DNA of 64,000 bases from Dichetophora obliterata. Taxonomy: Eukaryota > Arthropoda > Insecta > Diptera > Sciomyzidae. Below, one piece after another: positions 1 through 11,059 of the stretch. A model generated the notes under the pieces. The model made no database searches and had not been told where the DNA came from. It saw nothing but the letters and a program-made list of their open reading frames with translations. The stretch is from the NCBI GenBank assembly GCA_963920525.1, contig OY986439.1, positions 211,771,500 through 211,835,499 of the forward strand, given 5' to 3'. The translations under genes and the position numbers were made by a program. Position 1 is the first letter of the stretch, and each line of letters starts with the position of its first letter.

Positions 1-240
1 AAGGTCGGTCAAAGTCCTTCCCAGGACTGAAATTGCCGATTTATTTATTTTATATATATATTTTTTTCTTAAAAAAACAGTTAAACAAAATAAATAAAAA
101 TACTTAGTATATTTCCGATATAGCTTAATCTTCAATTATGCCTTTTTAAACGTTTTTATATGTTTAAAAACGTGTACTTTGTTTTATAGTGTTGACTGTG
201 ATTTTTTTTATAATAGCTCCAACTTCCAATCATTTATGTA
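1..240. other. AT-rich DNA without a gene
   Basis: No coding or RNA feature is visible. A motif around 8-45 (GGTCAAAGTCCTTCCCAGG) recurs in diverged form around 632-665 on the same strand, on either side of the inverted-repeat element at 241-581. This may be an older repeat that the element split or duplicated. Confidence 0.3.
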
Positions 241-581
241 CACAGTAAAAAATTTGAGGGTAAATTTTATCTTTTATATAACATTTGTGTGGTATAAACT
301 TTTTTATTCCAAATAATTTATAAATTTTATGCCACCTAATAATATAAAAATAATAGAACAAATATAATTTAAAAACTTTTATATGGATATCATGTGTAAA
401 TCAAAATATATTCTGGTTCAAAAGTAAAAAATTCACCAAAATAGTGGTTTCGATTGGTCTGACGAGAAAAATGGTCTGGAAAACTTTATTAGATTTGATG
501 GTATAGATTTTAAAACATTTTTGGTTTGGATTTATGTGTACACCAAATATTATAAAATTTATCCTCATATTTTTTACTGTG
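241..581. mobile_element. MITE with TA target, TIR CACAGTAAAAAAT
   Basis: The left end CACAGTAAAAAATTTGAGGG is mirrored at the right end by the complement of CACAGTAAAAAATATGAGGA. The similarity continues roughly 45 bp inward on each side. Both ends are flanked by TA, at 239-240 and 582-583, as expected for a Tc1/mariner-type target duplication. There is no coding capacity in the 341 bp, so this is a non-autonomous element. The superfamily assignment is inferred from the TA flanks only. Confidence 0.65.
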
Positions 582-583
582 TA

Positions 584-993
584 GGAACATTTAATAACAT
601 GCCCAACTCAATTGATCTTAAGAAGTTAAGTCAAAGTTCTTTCAAAGGTTGAAATTGTAAATTCATTTTTAGACATAGCTCGAGAAGCTCTTATGTATTG
701 TAGTGTAACTAAATATTGCTTGAACATTTACTAAAAGCCGCTTTTGTAAAAATAAAAAAACTTGGTAAAAATTACTAAATCTTTTCTTGATATACCCGAA
801 TATTACTTGAATTTACGCAATAAAGCTTAATATTTCAGGGTAAATTTTTCAATTAGAGTTAAGTTACCTGTATATATTTTTCAATGCATGATGTAGTAAT
901 GAACTTTCTTAATTCTTTTATTTTTTTTTTTAATTCAAGAAAACATTTAGTGGCTTTGCTGTAATAACTAAAAAATCATTTGTCTTAACTTAA
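584..993. other. AT-rich DNA without a gene
   Basis: Apart from the second copy of the short repeat near 632, nothing recognisable is seen. There is no ORF with family features and no tRNA-like fold. Confidence 0.3.
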
Positions 994-1231
994 CCCTAAT
1001 CCTACTGCGTCATTTTACAACATATCCCACTGCGATGTGAATTTTAGTCACACATGTAAAAAACATAAAAAATAGCGGTTGATGCCACGAAATTTTTGTT
1101 ACTCTGAATTTGAAGAAAATTAATTCATTAAAGAATGCAAATAGACTTCAATGCAAAAAAGTACTTGTTTAATAATTAAAATCTTGTTAAAATCAAATGT
1201 GATCCAAAGTCACACCGTAGTAGGATTAGGG
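994..1231. mobile_element. TTAA-flanked MITE (piggyBac-type ends)
   Basis: The ends read TTAA then CCCTAATCCTACTGCG on the left, and CGTAGTAGGATTAGGG then TTAA on the right. An exact TTAA target with CCC...GGG termini is the hallmark of piggyBac-superfamily insertions. The 238-bp interior has no ORF. The TIR core CCCTAATCCTAC is perfect over 12 bp. It is one of four TTAA/CCC elements in this window, all with different inner TIR sequences. Confidence 0.7.
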
Positions 1232-1698
1232 TTAATAGTCTCAAGACAGGTCCGTAGACAAGGGGAATTTTAAGGGTTAACCCCCTCTCCCCCTTAGGGT
1301 CCAGATAGTACAAAAATATAATATATAAGCATTAAGGCTACTACAACGCAACAGAGCCCCCACATGTTTTTTTCCCCCACAAAAATTATAGCAAGAACAG
1401 AAAAATATAATAAACATATTAATTACAAGTTTAGTAACGTCTATTGAAATATTTAACAGTTATATTTCACTTAGGTTTTGTTGTAGATTTGCTATTTTAA
1501 AATATTTAAAATTACTATCAGCCCGATTCTGAATACTTTTTCTCGGGGAATCGAAAAAGGAAGTTTTAATTTTTTACATAAAGTTGAAGAACATTTTGGA
1601 AATTATTAATGCAAATTTGTTCATCAACCGCCAGTATTTATGATTAACGTCAATAACCGAGTGTAACAAAAAAAAAAAAAAAATGTGACGACTTTGTG
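1232..1698. other. AT-rich DNA with one hAT-like end
   Basis: The sequence at 1247 (CAGGTCCGTAGACAAGGGG), followed by a run of C, resembles the ends of the CAG-GCCGTAGCCA element at 58886-59834. It may be a solitary decayed end. A poly-A/T run lies near 1668-1683. Nothing else is recognised. Confidence 0.25.
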
Positions 1699-1855
1699 CC
1701 AGTTTACACTAGCTTCACTCAACCGACTCACTTTGACGTCTACAGATGAGATGAGGAAGTGGGTAGGTGAATAAAGTGTAAGGCTATTAAAAATTTTGCG
1801 ACTCATTTTGATTTGACATTCGTTGAGTCGGTTGAGTGAAGCTAGTGTAGACTGG
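1699..1855. repeat. Inverted-repeat MITE, 32-bp arms
   Basis: Arms at 1699-1730 (starting CCAGTTTACACTAGCTTCAC) and 1824-1855 are reverse complements with about one mismatch over 32 bp. They enclose roughly 90 bp with no coding potential. I could not define a target duplication. A short MITE or hairpin is the simplest reading. Confidence 0.6.
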
Positions 1856-1924
1856 ATCTATTTGCTATCTTAAAAATGAAAACTCAATTCTCCGATTTCC
1901 CAAAAAAATTATTAAGAATCGGTA

Positions 1925-2195
1925 TGTATTTCGTCGCCTGAGAAAATAAACGTCGTATGTGAAAATTTTCACTTTTGAGATAATTGAGAAAAAGGGGCTA
2001 TAAATTCTATAAAGATAGCGGTAAGACCACAAAAATCTAATCTCGTAATCTATTGTGAAATGTGACTGCAAATAGGCCTGAAATTCTGAAGAACATTGCT
2101 CCGCTAGGTTTTGAATTATAGCTCCTTTTTCTCAATCATCTCAAAAGTACAAATTTTCACATACGACAATTAATTTCTCAAGCGACGATATATAT
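1925..2195. repeat. Inverted-repeat element, about 80-bp arms
   Basis: The arm at about 1925-2008 contains GTCGTATGTGAAAATTTT then TGAGATAATTGAGAAAAAGG. It is matched in reverse complement by 2113-2195. The arms are roughly 80-85% similar and surround a spacer of about 100 bp. The outer boundaries are not clear. Probably a decayed MITE. Confidence 0.55.
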
Positions 2196-3228
2196 AAGTA
2201 CTGAAATATTTTATACGAAAATTAGAAATATTTTTTAAAATAATTAAAATCATTTTAAATGATAAATTTTTAAAAATTTTTAAAAATTTCTTATAGTATT
2301 TTTTTTGTGTTTGAAATGCCCAAACACGGCCACTTTGAGGATTTTTGAAAAAAAAATCAAGTTTCAACAGCTATAACTAATGGATCTGAATTTTGTTTTT
2401 TGTAAAATTTTTTTTACAAAATAGCTAAAGACTCACTCTATTATATCATTTTTTTAATTTTGCGTTTTTGTGTGTTTAAGGATTGAGTAACCAACGGAAT
2501 CACACAATTATTTGTATATGTATTAGTTGTTGTTTCAGAAAATATTTAAACAACATTTCATTGCAATTTTTTAATTTAGATTGTTACATTTTTTTTTTTG
2601 AAACATATAAAAAACATATATAAAACATACGTAAAATAAAATTTTTTTCGAAAGGTAAAATATTACAACTCAGGTACTTTTTAGTGAAATTTTTATGTTT
2701 GATAACTCATTTTAAGAAAAATTACATGAAAAACGAAATACATACCTGTTTTTTTTAAATTTACTTTAAGAGATGTTTTAAACTCTTGAAAAACGCTTTT
2801 CCATTTATTGGTCTCATATATTAAATCGATTATATTTAGCCTAATCGATTATATTTAGTCAAAAATTTGAGCAAACATTTCATTTACATACATATAAAAT
2901 ATACCTATTGATTTATCGATATCAAAAACTATCAATATTTTTTTTTAATCAAAACCCTCTTTAGGTAAATCCTGGATACGGGCCTGTTTCGGAAATATAA
3001 TTAGTTTTTAATAACCAAATATTTATTTCGTCATATGCAACTATTATATATATAAACAAATATTGGTTAATAGAAGGAAATGCTTTTCTGTTTAGATGGG
3101 TAATGAGTAATTAAAAGTAAAACGATAAGGATCTTTCTTTTAAAACTCAAACAAAATATTAAAACAAAATTTGTGCTTTTATAAAATATTTCGTAAGTAA
3201 ATTTATTTCAATTTTAAAAAAGAACACA
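2196..3228. other. AT-rich DNA, nothing recognised
   Basis: Homopolymer-rich sequence with a local duplication of an ATCGATTATATTTAG-type motif near 2822-2860. No TIRs, RNA genes or protein relics are seen. Confidence 0.3.
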
Positions 3229-3602
3229 GGCACACAAAAAAAGTCAAGACCCAGAGGGTAGAACGCCTACCCTCCGTTTTTGTGCGCTTTGAATATGAAC
3301 ATTACATAAAATTTCAAATAGCGGTTTTCCGTTACCACCACCTCTATTATGTGGTAACGGAGAAACCACTTGTTAAAATTTTTTTATGATCATGTTCGAT
3401 TTCAGCGCTCCAAAAAACGGGGGTTTTACCCTCTGGGTCTTGACTTTTTTTTATGAGGTTTGAAATGTATTTTCTCATACAAAATCCAGGCGGTGGTAAC
3501 CACTAGTTGAATTTTGTTTTTGGTCATATTCGGTTTCAGCGCACCCAAAAATGAGGGTAGAGGGTTCTACTCTCTGGGTCTTACCTTTTTTTTTTGTGTG
3601 CC
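3229..3602. mobile_element. MITE with TIR GGCACACAAAAAAA and duplicated right arm
   Basis: The left end GGCACACAAAAAAAGTCAAG, then ACCCAGAGGGTAGA, is mirrored at the right end by TCTACTCTCTGGGTCTTACC and GTGTGCC. A second copy of the right arm lies internally at about 3380-3455 (TTTCAGCGCTCC then CCCTCTGGGTCTTGAC). The element therefore has one left arm and two tandem right arms. There is no ORF. Confidence 0.6.
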
Positions 3603-5774
3603 AGTGGAATTGTTTATAGCAAAATCATAATGGCTAAACCTAAAAACAACACATTTTTACATTATATTTGTGATAACATATGGCAACACCAGTTTGATTC
3701 GATTTAAAGCCAACATTTACGCCACAGCAATAAAGATTATAAAAATTTAATAAATAGCTAGGTACAAAAAATTCAAGTAAAACAATCATTTCCTTCCAAT
3801 TGTGACATTCCCAATACCGACCCTTATAAATATCATGCCAATAAAATTTGTTCGACCAAGAAATTCCAATACATGTGGCAGCCCTCCCCCAAAAAAATAA
3901 ATACAAAAAATTACACACTCTTTTTGCTATCCACAACAACAAGTATCAACAAAATAACTTTTTTATTTTTCTCATGCTACTCTTGCAGATGCTGCTGCTG
4001 CTTCAAACAATACAGCTCTTTAAATTCGACGCAGCACACAAGCGAACCGAACAGAAGCATCGAAAGCTCCTTTTCCTATACTTCTTCTTCTTCTCTCTGT
4101 TACACAAAAACCAACAAAGAAACGAAACGAAACGAAAAAGAAATGCCAAGTGAAGAAAATCCAAATGAAAATATAGAAAAATCAACGCTTTTTATTGTTG
4201 TAAAAATGCTCCACATAAAGGCGGCAGCTAGGCCACAGCGCACCACCACTCCGCCACTGTCCACCCCATTTCATCGGAGCAAAGCACAGCAGAGCAACTT
4301 TTTCTATTGCGCTCTCATTTCGACACACATGCAGTCAATGTAATTGACAATCGATGGATGAATGAATACACATGCGACTGACTGATGGATGGATGGATGG
4401 ATGGATGACTGGATGGATGGCTCGACTGGTCGTTGTTGATTTGAGGGGGTCGTGATTGTAGGCGCTTCAAGAAATGAGGCAGAGAAAACATAAGAAATGG
4501 AGAAGAAGAAAGAAAAAAACCTGCGTACGTGTTGGAAGTTAAGGAAAAATTGAAAGCATTTAAAAACTTATGATTGGTGCGATTGAATTTGTTGTTGTTA
4601 TTGTTGTTGCTGTTGCGTTGGGGTTGGGTAGCTAGTTTCGAGACACCGCTTCTGTGCGCCAGCATGTGAAGTCAAGCGGAATTATAAGCAAATCGTAAAA
4701 AGTAATTGAGAAGCAATGAAAATCAATTTACTGGAGTGCATGGCATTACATTTATTTTGGTAAGTTTTATAAAAATATTTAAAAAACATGCATATTTAAT
4801 AAAACTTGATTTAACAAATTGAAATTTAAAATCAAATTCGGTTACAATTTAAAAATTATATCCCATTTAACAGACTTTAATGTTTTCATATAAAGGTTTT
4901 TTCTTTGTAATGTTTTGTTTTTATATCGTGAAGTGTGACTTCATATGTATGTACTTTAAGCATTGTAGCTGAGTGTAAAAATTTGCTCTTTGAATTTCGT
5001 ACTCACTCAATCCTGAGTCAAAGTCGAAGTTGGGCTGGAAGTTTTCACTGCTTTGAGGCATTTGTATGCTCAAAGCGCCTAGTTGGGGAAATTTTCTAAG
5101 CTGTGGTGAATTTTTAATTTCGAAAAAAGGACTCTGAAATAGCACATGACACAAACACAGAAAAATGGATTAAAAAGAAATAAAAACATAAGCACTTTAA
5201 ATTATTTTGAATCATTTTCTTTGAAAAGAATGCTACGTCTTATATTTGGATCCATTTCGGCCCAAATGTTGAGAGTGGATTGGCGATAAAATCAAAAAAT
5301 TTTTGTGTTTGAATATATATTTAAACACGTGATTACGGCCGTAATTTTCCAAAGCTTACGAAAAAAAAAATATAAAAATAAAAATCGAATTTAAAAATTT
5401 GCCAGGTCGGTATAAAAGCACGAATGCCTTTCATAAAGTGTCGTCACAAAAACAGCCAAAACTTCGCAATTTCGACAAAAATAATTAATTGCCATGATGT
5501 TTTGTATATAAGCTTATACTTACTCTGAGTATAAATTTTGGAAAAATTAATTGAAAAATACATCTATCCATCACACGAAGTGATTTCATGAAAATAAAAA
5601 TCGCAACTTTGAAAACTTAAACACGGACGTTGAGGTATTTTAAATTCGGCTGAGTTAAAGATAATTACTTACTGCTTTTTAGTAATCTTTAAATGCGAAG
5701 ACCCTTATTGACTATAAGAATTTAGTTTATTAAAGCTTAAGACCTATCGTAACGAGATTCTACTATATATATTA
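3603..5774. other. Low-complexity upstream DNA
   Basis: Mostly unique, homopolymer-rich DNA. A GGAT/GATG microsatellite lies at about 4384-4421 and a TTG run near 4590-4620. Several open frames around 3850-4340 and 4315-4665 are built from simple sequence and show no domain. I see no supported gene. Confidence 0.35.
4384..4421. repeat. GGAT tetranucleotide microsatellite
   Basis: A run of GGAT units interrupted by one ACT, directly visible. It is likely to vary in length between individuals. Confidence 0.8.
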
Positions 5775-6330
5775 GGCCGGGTCAATTTGTGGGGAGGAAA
5801 AAAATCGCCCATTGCTCAGTGAAAATCGTATTCTAAGGATCAAAATAAGAAACTTTGCCCGAGGAACTATACCTCTAAAACGAATTATAATGCCCCAACT
5901 TTTGACTTTTGTCCCTTAGGGTCAAATTTTGAAAAATCCCTCTTTGACCTATTTAGAGTGCCCCAATCGAGTCCAAATGTATGACCGACCCCCACTAACT
6001 TTGGAAGGCCGATCCACCCATGACAGTGGCACACCCCCTGGAACCCCTCTGGGGGTTCCCCATACAAACATTTAAAAAATCAAAATTTTTGGCACTTTGC
6101 ATGAAAAAATCAGCGAAATGGGGTCGCTACATGGGTGGCATGGGTGGATCGGCCTTCCAAAGCTAGTGGGGGTCGGTCATACGTTTGGACACGATTGGGG
6201 CACTCTAAATGGGTCAAAAAGGGGCATTAGAATTCGTTTTAGAGGTATAGTTCCTCGGGCAAAGTTTCTTATTTTGATCCCTAAAATATTATTTTCACTG
6301 AGCAATGGGCGATTTTTAAATCGATTTATA
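5775..6330. mobile_element. Long-armed inverted-repeat element (GGCCGGGTCAATT type)
   Basis: The left arm starts GGCCGGGTCAATTTGTGGGG just after TA (5773-5774). About 240 bp of it, including GATCGGCCTTCCAAAG (reading outward) and GGACTCGATTGGGGCAC, are repeated in reverse complement from about 6120 to 6322. The innermost spacer is only about 80 bp. The right terminus is eroded after GGGCGATTTTT. Two overlapping frames, one on each strand, are products of the palindrome and not genes. The end resembles that of the element at 30937-31968. Confidence 0.65.
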
Positions 6331-6992
6331 TATGTATATATAAAAATAGAGACCAAGTTCTAAAATGATTCAAGTGGAAGGAAAACCAAGCCTAGCTCCT
6401 CAATAATTTATTTGATATGCTTCTAGTTTTTGAGGTACTCCAATTCAGTGCCTGTCAAAAAAAATGAGCGTGTTTTGATGAGCAGATGAAATTGTGCACT
6501 GAAAAAAAAATCATTCGAATTCAAGCATTTACAACTTATTAATAATCATTATGTGATTTTCAATGTATTTTGTGTTTTTTTGGCATTGCTTTCAATCAAG
6601 TTTTCTTTCATTTTAGGAATCCAATTAAAGCAAAAGAAATTGCTTTTTAGCTTTACAAAGTCTTTACATTTCTACATCATATAATTCCTGAACATTCATT
6701 TATTATGCCTTTTCACTAACTTTTCTTCATTCCTTGAAACGATAGATAAAATAAAACGCATTGCATTCCTTGAAAAGCGTTTGAAATACATTGTTTTTTC
6801 ATACATCATAAAAAGTGCTCTCATTGCTGTCTCAAAAGCGATTAAACGAGAGAGCGTAAGAATACGTGTGAAACGAGAGAGCTCTTAAGAGCCCAGGATG
6901 ACGGTCACTAAGTCCACTTTTTTTAATAGTTTTATTAAATCTTAGCTTTTTTGTTTAATTGTTTATTATTTTGACCCACTTCACTACAGTTA
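6331..6992. other. Unique AT-rich DNA, nothing recognised
   Basis: There are two short ACGAGAGAGC-like boxes at about 6847-6885. Otherwise no gene, RNA or repeat boundary is seen. Confidence 0.3.
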
Positions 6993-7780
6993 CAGGGTGA
7001 CCAGAATTTACGGGGACAAACTTCAACGAGGTCATACTCGTGCATGCGTTAAGATAACTGTAAAATTTAAAGCTCGTATTATGCTTTCTAGTAGTGTATT
7101 AGAATTCGTTTGAAGTGTCGAACAAAAAAAATGCTATTCTAGAATCGCATCGCCAAGAACAACGGCTATGTGAAATTGTTCGATTACTCAACATTCCTCA
7201 AACTTTTTCCAAGACAATTCAGCGATTCCATGAACTTGGCCATGAAGTTCGTCATCGTTCGGGACGTAAAAAACCCACTGTTAACAAGCAAAGAAACCGA
7301 ACCGCCAGATAATCAAAAAGCCAGTTCAGCGAAATTAACCGATTTCTTTGGAAAAATTGCCGTGAAACTGATATTGGTCGTGAAACGGTTCGTCAAATTG
7401 CGAAAGAGGAGCTTTACATGGAGCCTTACAAGATTCTTACGGATTGAAACAAAAAAGGACGGCTGCAAAGATATCGACAACTCTTACATCGTGCCGCAAA
7501 TGATCGCTGGGAAAAAATTATTTTTACAGTCGAGGAGCTATTCACCACTAAGCAAACACACAACCATTAAAATGATAAAATCTGGTCGGCAGAAGCTCCT
7601 GGTTTATCACACATCATCGAACACCGTCAACATTCCAAATCTGTGATGGTTTGGGTCGTAATTTGTGCATCTGCTAAAACTCGTCTGATTTTCGTCGTGA
7701 CGTGTTTACATGGTGGCCCATACAGCAGCCAGCCAACTGTCAAGCTGCAAAGAATGGCGTGCATTAGTATCACTCGGGCA
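6993..7780 (+). pseudogene. Tc1-like transposase relic, 3' truncated
   Basis: A terminal sequence CAGGGTGACCAGAATTTACG follows TA at 6991-6992, a typical Tc1/mariner left end. From 7115 an open frame gives a helix-turn-helix N-terminus with IVRLLNIPQTFSKTIQRFHE and a basic RSGRKKP linker. Further transposase sequence follows in shifted frames: IGRETVRQIAKEE near 7370, YRQLLHRAANDRWEKIIFT near 7470, and HRQHSKSVMVW near 7625. The first catalytic Asp position reads FTVEE instead of the family FTDE, so it is mutated (V for D). Several frameshifts and stops interrupt it. The second half is missing; from about 7800 the sequence belongs to a retrotransposon relic. Dead element. Confidence 0.75.
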
Positions 7781-7806
7781 ATGAGAACGTGCCCATCTGA
7801 AGTTCT

Positions 7807-8460
7807 GTGGGTAATAATGGGGCTACCCCTTTAACGATAATTATCGAAAAAGATGCATGTCTAAGTGAATTTAGAATGGAAAAAATATGTGATTACAAGG
7901 CAGGGAATTTTACGGGTCACATGAAGATACTTAAAACCTTCGAAAATTACACTTTTCTAAAAATCTCGGACAGGATGCTGCCAAAGGTAAACTTCTCGAA
8001 ATGGGTCATTATACCAAGTAGGCAACTGTGGAGGAGTGAAAACTTCACAGTTGATCCTGGCTTAGGGATATGGTATACTGATGGGTCAAAACTTGGATAA
8101 TGGAGTAAGGGATGCGGGGATATATGGTCCCAATTTCCAAAAAGCTCTTTCAATGGGATACGCGCCGCCCATATGCCAGGAGGAGGTATATGCCAATGAA
8201 GCAAGTGTCAAGGAATGTTTCCATAGGAAATCCAAGGGAGCACATATCCACATACTTTCAGATAGTCAAGCAGCCTTAAAAGCCATGCAAGCCTACGAGG
8301 TTGAATCAAGGCTAGTTTCCAATTCCGTGGAACTATAGAATATGCTGGGACAAAACAGTAAAATAGAACTATGGTTTGTTCCAGGTCACGAAGGATTCGA
8401 GGGCAACGCAAGGCCTTGCCAAAACAGGAGCATTGCGAAATTTTACTGGACCCAAACAAT
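7807..8460 (+). pseudogene. Non-LTR retrotransposon RNase H relic
   Basis: Three consecutive frames together give an RNase H domain of the kind found at the C-terminus of I/R1/Loa-type non-LTR retrotransposons. Visible motifs are IWYTDGSK near 8070 (first Asp), QEEVYANEASVKEC near 8180 (Glu), HILSDSQAALKAMQAYE near 8250 (second Asp) and WFVPGHEGFEGN near 8370 (His region). A frameshift lies near 8090, a TAG stop at about 8336-8338, and a small deletion after EGN removes the usual ADELAK stretch; LAKTGALRNF-like sequence continues in another frame. It lacks the RT domain and is inactive. The upstream junction with the Tc1-like relic is abrupt. Confidence 0.75.
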
Positions 8461-8753
8461 TATGTAGCCTAGTAATGTCATGAAAGAATTTTAAAATGTA
8501 CCTTTCTAATTGAGAAAAATGAACCTTTTTGACTAAAAACGTAATTTTTAGTTAAGCATTTTGAACGTAATGGCTTTACGGAAAAACCGTCTTCGATTTT
8601 GGTGAAATTTTGCATTGAGCATCACTGACGAAAGTAAAATTCTTAACTTGGAGAAAACAGGTTTGGCATTGACTGTGAGTTACAGGGGGAGCAAAATTGA
8701 AAAAAGTCAGCAAAAACGTCTACAATCGATTTTCACGAAATCTCATACCTCAC

Positions 8754-9240
8754 ACACTTCCTAACCAATTGTTAAGTTTGAACTGCCATTGGAAAGGTAA
8801 TTAAAGGGACTATCCCTTTCAGCAATGTAATTAATTGGTATATAGCTATGCGAGAAACACCATTTTAAAAAATCAAATACTTTTTTCTTAAAGCTGGCAA
8901 AGTTACATTTTCAACAATATAAAAATTTGAGTCACTAGCCCATTGAGTCCCATTTGGGACTCAATGGGCTAGTGAGATATGGTAATTTTAACATCTAAAC
9001 ACAAAGGGCCTTAGTAATAAATATTTTAATTTCGACTCTTAATTTTGTGTAAGCTTTTCTGACAATGTTTCTATAGAATTTGTTATCAAAAAGCTTATAC
9101 CAAATTTAGAGTCGACTTTAAAATGTTTATTATTAAGGCCCATCAATTTTTTGATTGCCAAACCAATTTCTTAACCGAATTTTAAGTTTGAACTATCGTT
9201 GGAAAAGTAATTGAACGGACTTTCCTAGTTAGCACAAAAA
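8754..9240. repeat. Direct duplication of about 80 bp
   Basis: The segment at about 8754-8830 (TTAAGTTTGAACTGCCATTGG then AAAGGTAATTAAAGGGACT) is repeated on the same strand at about 9165-9235 (TTTAAGTTTGAACTATCGTTGG). It belongs to a larger composite repeat. A foldback element (9006-9141) lies between the copies. Confidence 0.5.
9006..9141. repeat. Foldback MITE, about 55-bp arms
   Basis: GGGCCTTAGTAATAAATATT at the left mirrors AATGTTTATTATTAAGGCCC at the right. The match continues inward to AAGCTTTT/AAAAGCTT. The total is about 136 bp with a loop of roughly 25 bp. Confidence 0.6.
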
Positions 9241-11057
9241 GGTTGTAAAAGTGTCGCAAAAGAGTCGCCAATACAAATAAAAATCGTAATTGTAAGCAGA
9301 TATTTTACACTTATTTTGTAACAACTAAGGTTGAAATTAGTCGAAAAATGTGTTATAATAATGTTATAAATGTGTTGTTGGTACAAACTTAAGTTGCACG
9401 CCACAAGATGAAACATACTTGAAACATAAAAAAAAGTTTTTAGTTTGTTATTCTTACGTTACAATTTAGGTAAAATAACGTGAATGTAACAAATATTTTG
9501 TTTTATTGATGTTATTTTTTGTTATAATGACAGATTTTTTAACAAGGAAGGATACTGATGACATAAATATTCCTGATTGAAAAAAAATAAGTTCTTAAAA
9601 AGTTTTAATATAATATAATATAATTTTAATTAAACCAGTGATAATTTTTTGAAGTGTACTTTAAAAGTCAAAGACAAATTAGAATGAAATAGAGAATGAA
9701 TTGATGGAGAGTTATGCACTAAAATTTTTCAACAAAGGCCATTTTGTCGATGAATATTTGTGTTTTACCTCTAGAAAACTCACGCGCCACCCAAAATATA
9801 TTTTTTTTTTAATAATTTGGAAATAAGAAATATTTGGAGTTTTTAATTTCGGCGTAATGATGTTTAATATGTAGCTAAATATATTTTTTTAATTCCTAGT
9901 GTCATATTGCAATTAATATTCTAAAAGAAAATAATAAATACTAAAGAAAACCGTATTTAAATTTATTCCAATCAAAATTCATAGTGTAAAAAAGAAATCG
10001 AATCTGGCGAGTATGAAGTTCTTAGACACTTTTCCCAAAGTTCTTCCAACTGAATAATAACCTCACTAATAAACTAACTAAATATCAAAAGTTGCAAATT
10101 CTTTTTTAAAGTTGTCGCAACTGAATAATAACCTTACTGCAACATTTACTTACAACAATTATATTCAAAACTTCTTGCAACTTAATTATGACTCAAATAC
10201 AACTAATTACATTATATAAGTTGCAATGGTTTTTCTAAAGTTCTTACAACAGAATAATAACCTCAACACATCGTTCTTATATCAAGCAAAACTTTATAAG
10301 TTGCAATTATGTTTTTTAAACTTGCATCAACTAAATAATACAGTAATAATTATAATAATATACCTTAATGCAGTACAAGCTTGCAATGATTGTTTTCAAT
10401 GTTCTTGCAACTTAATAGAACCATCAATTCGACATTAGTTTTCCCAACTCAATTTTTTTAATTATAATAATGTTTCCTAAATTTGTAGCAACTGAATAAT
10501 AACCTCAGTACAGCATAAGGTTGCAATGACTATTCCCAATGTTATTGTAACTGAATAAAAACCTCATTTCAACCTTCTTGCAACAAAACATCTTCTCAAA
10601 ATTTCACATTGATTCATTCATTTGTTCCAATTACAATACACAATCATTTTTATAGGTGCTACAAAAAGAAATGTTGTAATAATGTTAAATTAACGTAAAA
10701 ATAACTTTTTTTTCAAAACTTTATGAAACTTTTTTACAACATGTGCATTTATTCGTAACATAATTAACACCTTAGTTTAACTTATTTGCAACAAAGCGAA
10801 TGATTTGTTACAAATTACTTATTTGAAACTTTAGTACAACCCATTTGTGACTAAATTTGTTTGAAAACTGGAATACCACCGAAATATAACATATTTTTGT
10901 TACAAATCGAAATCTGCGCTAGCTGAGTTTAATCCAGAAATAGTTTTGGGAAAGTTTTTGTGGTTTTGGTAGTGGAGTAAGGTAATTAATTGTAATGAGT
11001 AAGGTAATATGGATATTTTGACATTTAAAAAAATTTAAATTACAAAATATGTTTACT
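9240..11057. repeat. Region with a degenerate tandem repeat (GCAACTGAATAATAACCT)
   Basis: Between about 10030 and 10570 the phrase CAACTGAATAATAACCT, preceded by AAAGTTCTT-like sequence, recurs roughly every 60-110 bp in imperfect copies (near 10048, 10120, 10247, 10489 and 10547). AAGTTGCAAT boxes lie between the copies. The flanking parts of this interval contain no recognised gene. The array may be the interior of the larger inverted-arm element. Confidence 0.45.
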
Positions 11058-11059
11058 TA

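Noticed and set aside
3848..4343. Overlapping open frames of 101 and 156 codons
   Set aside because: Simple-sequence composition (poly-C/Q/K runs), no domain and overlapping frames on both strands.
5885..6363. Two open frames on opposite strands sharing GWIGLPKLVGVGHTFG-type peptide
   Set aside because: Both are translations of the arms of one inverted-repeat element, not of two genes.
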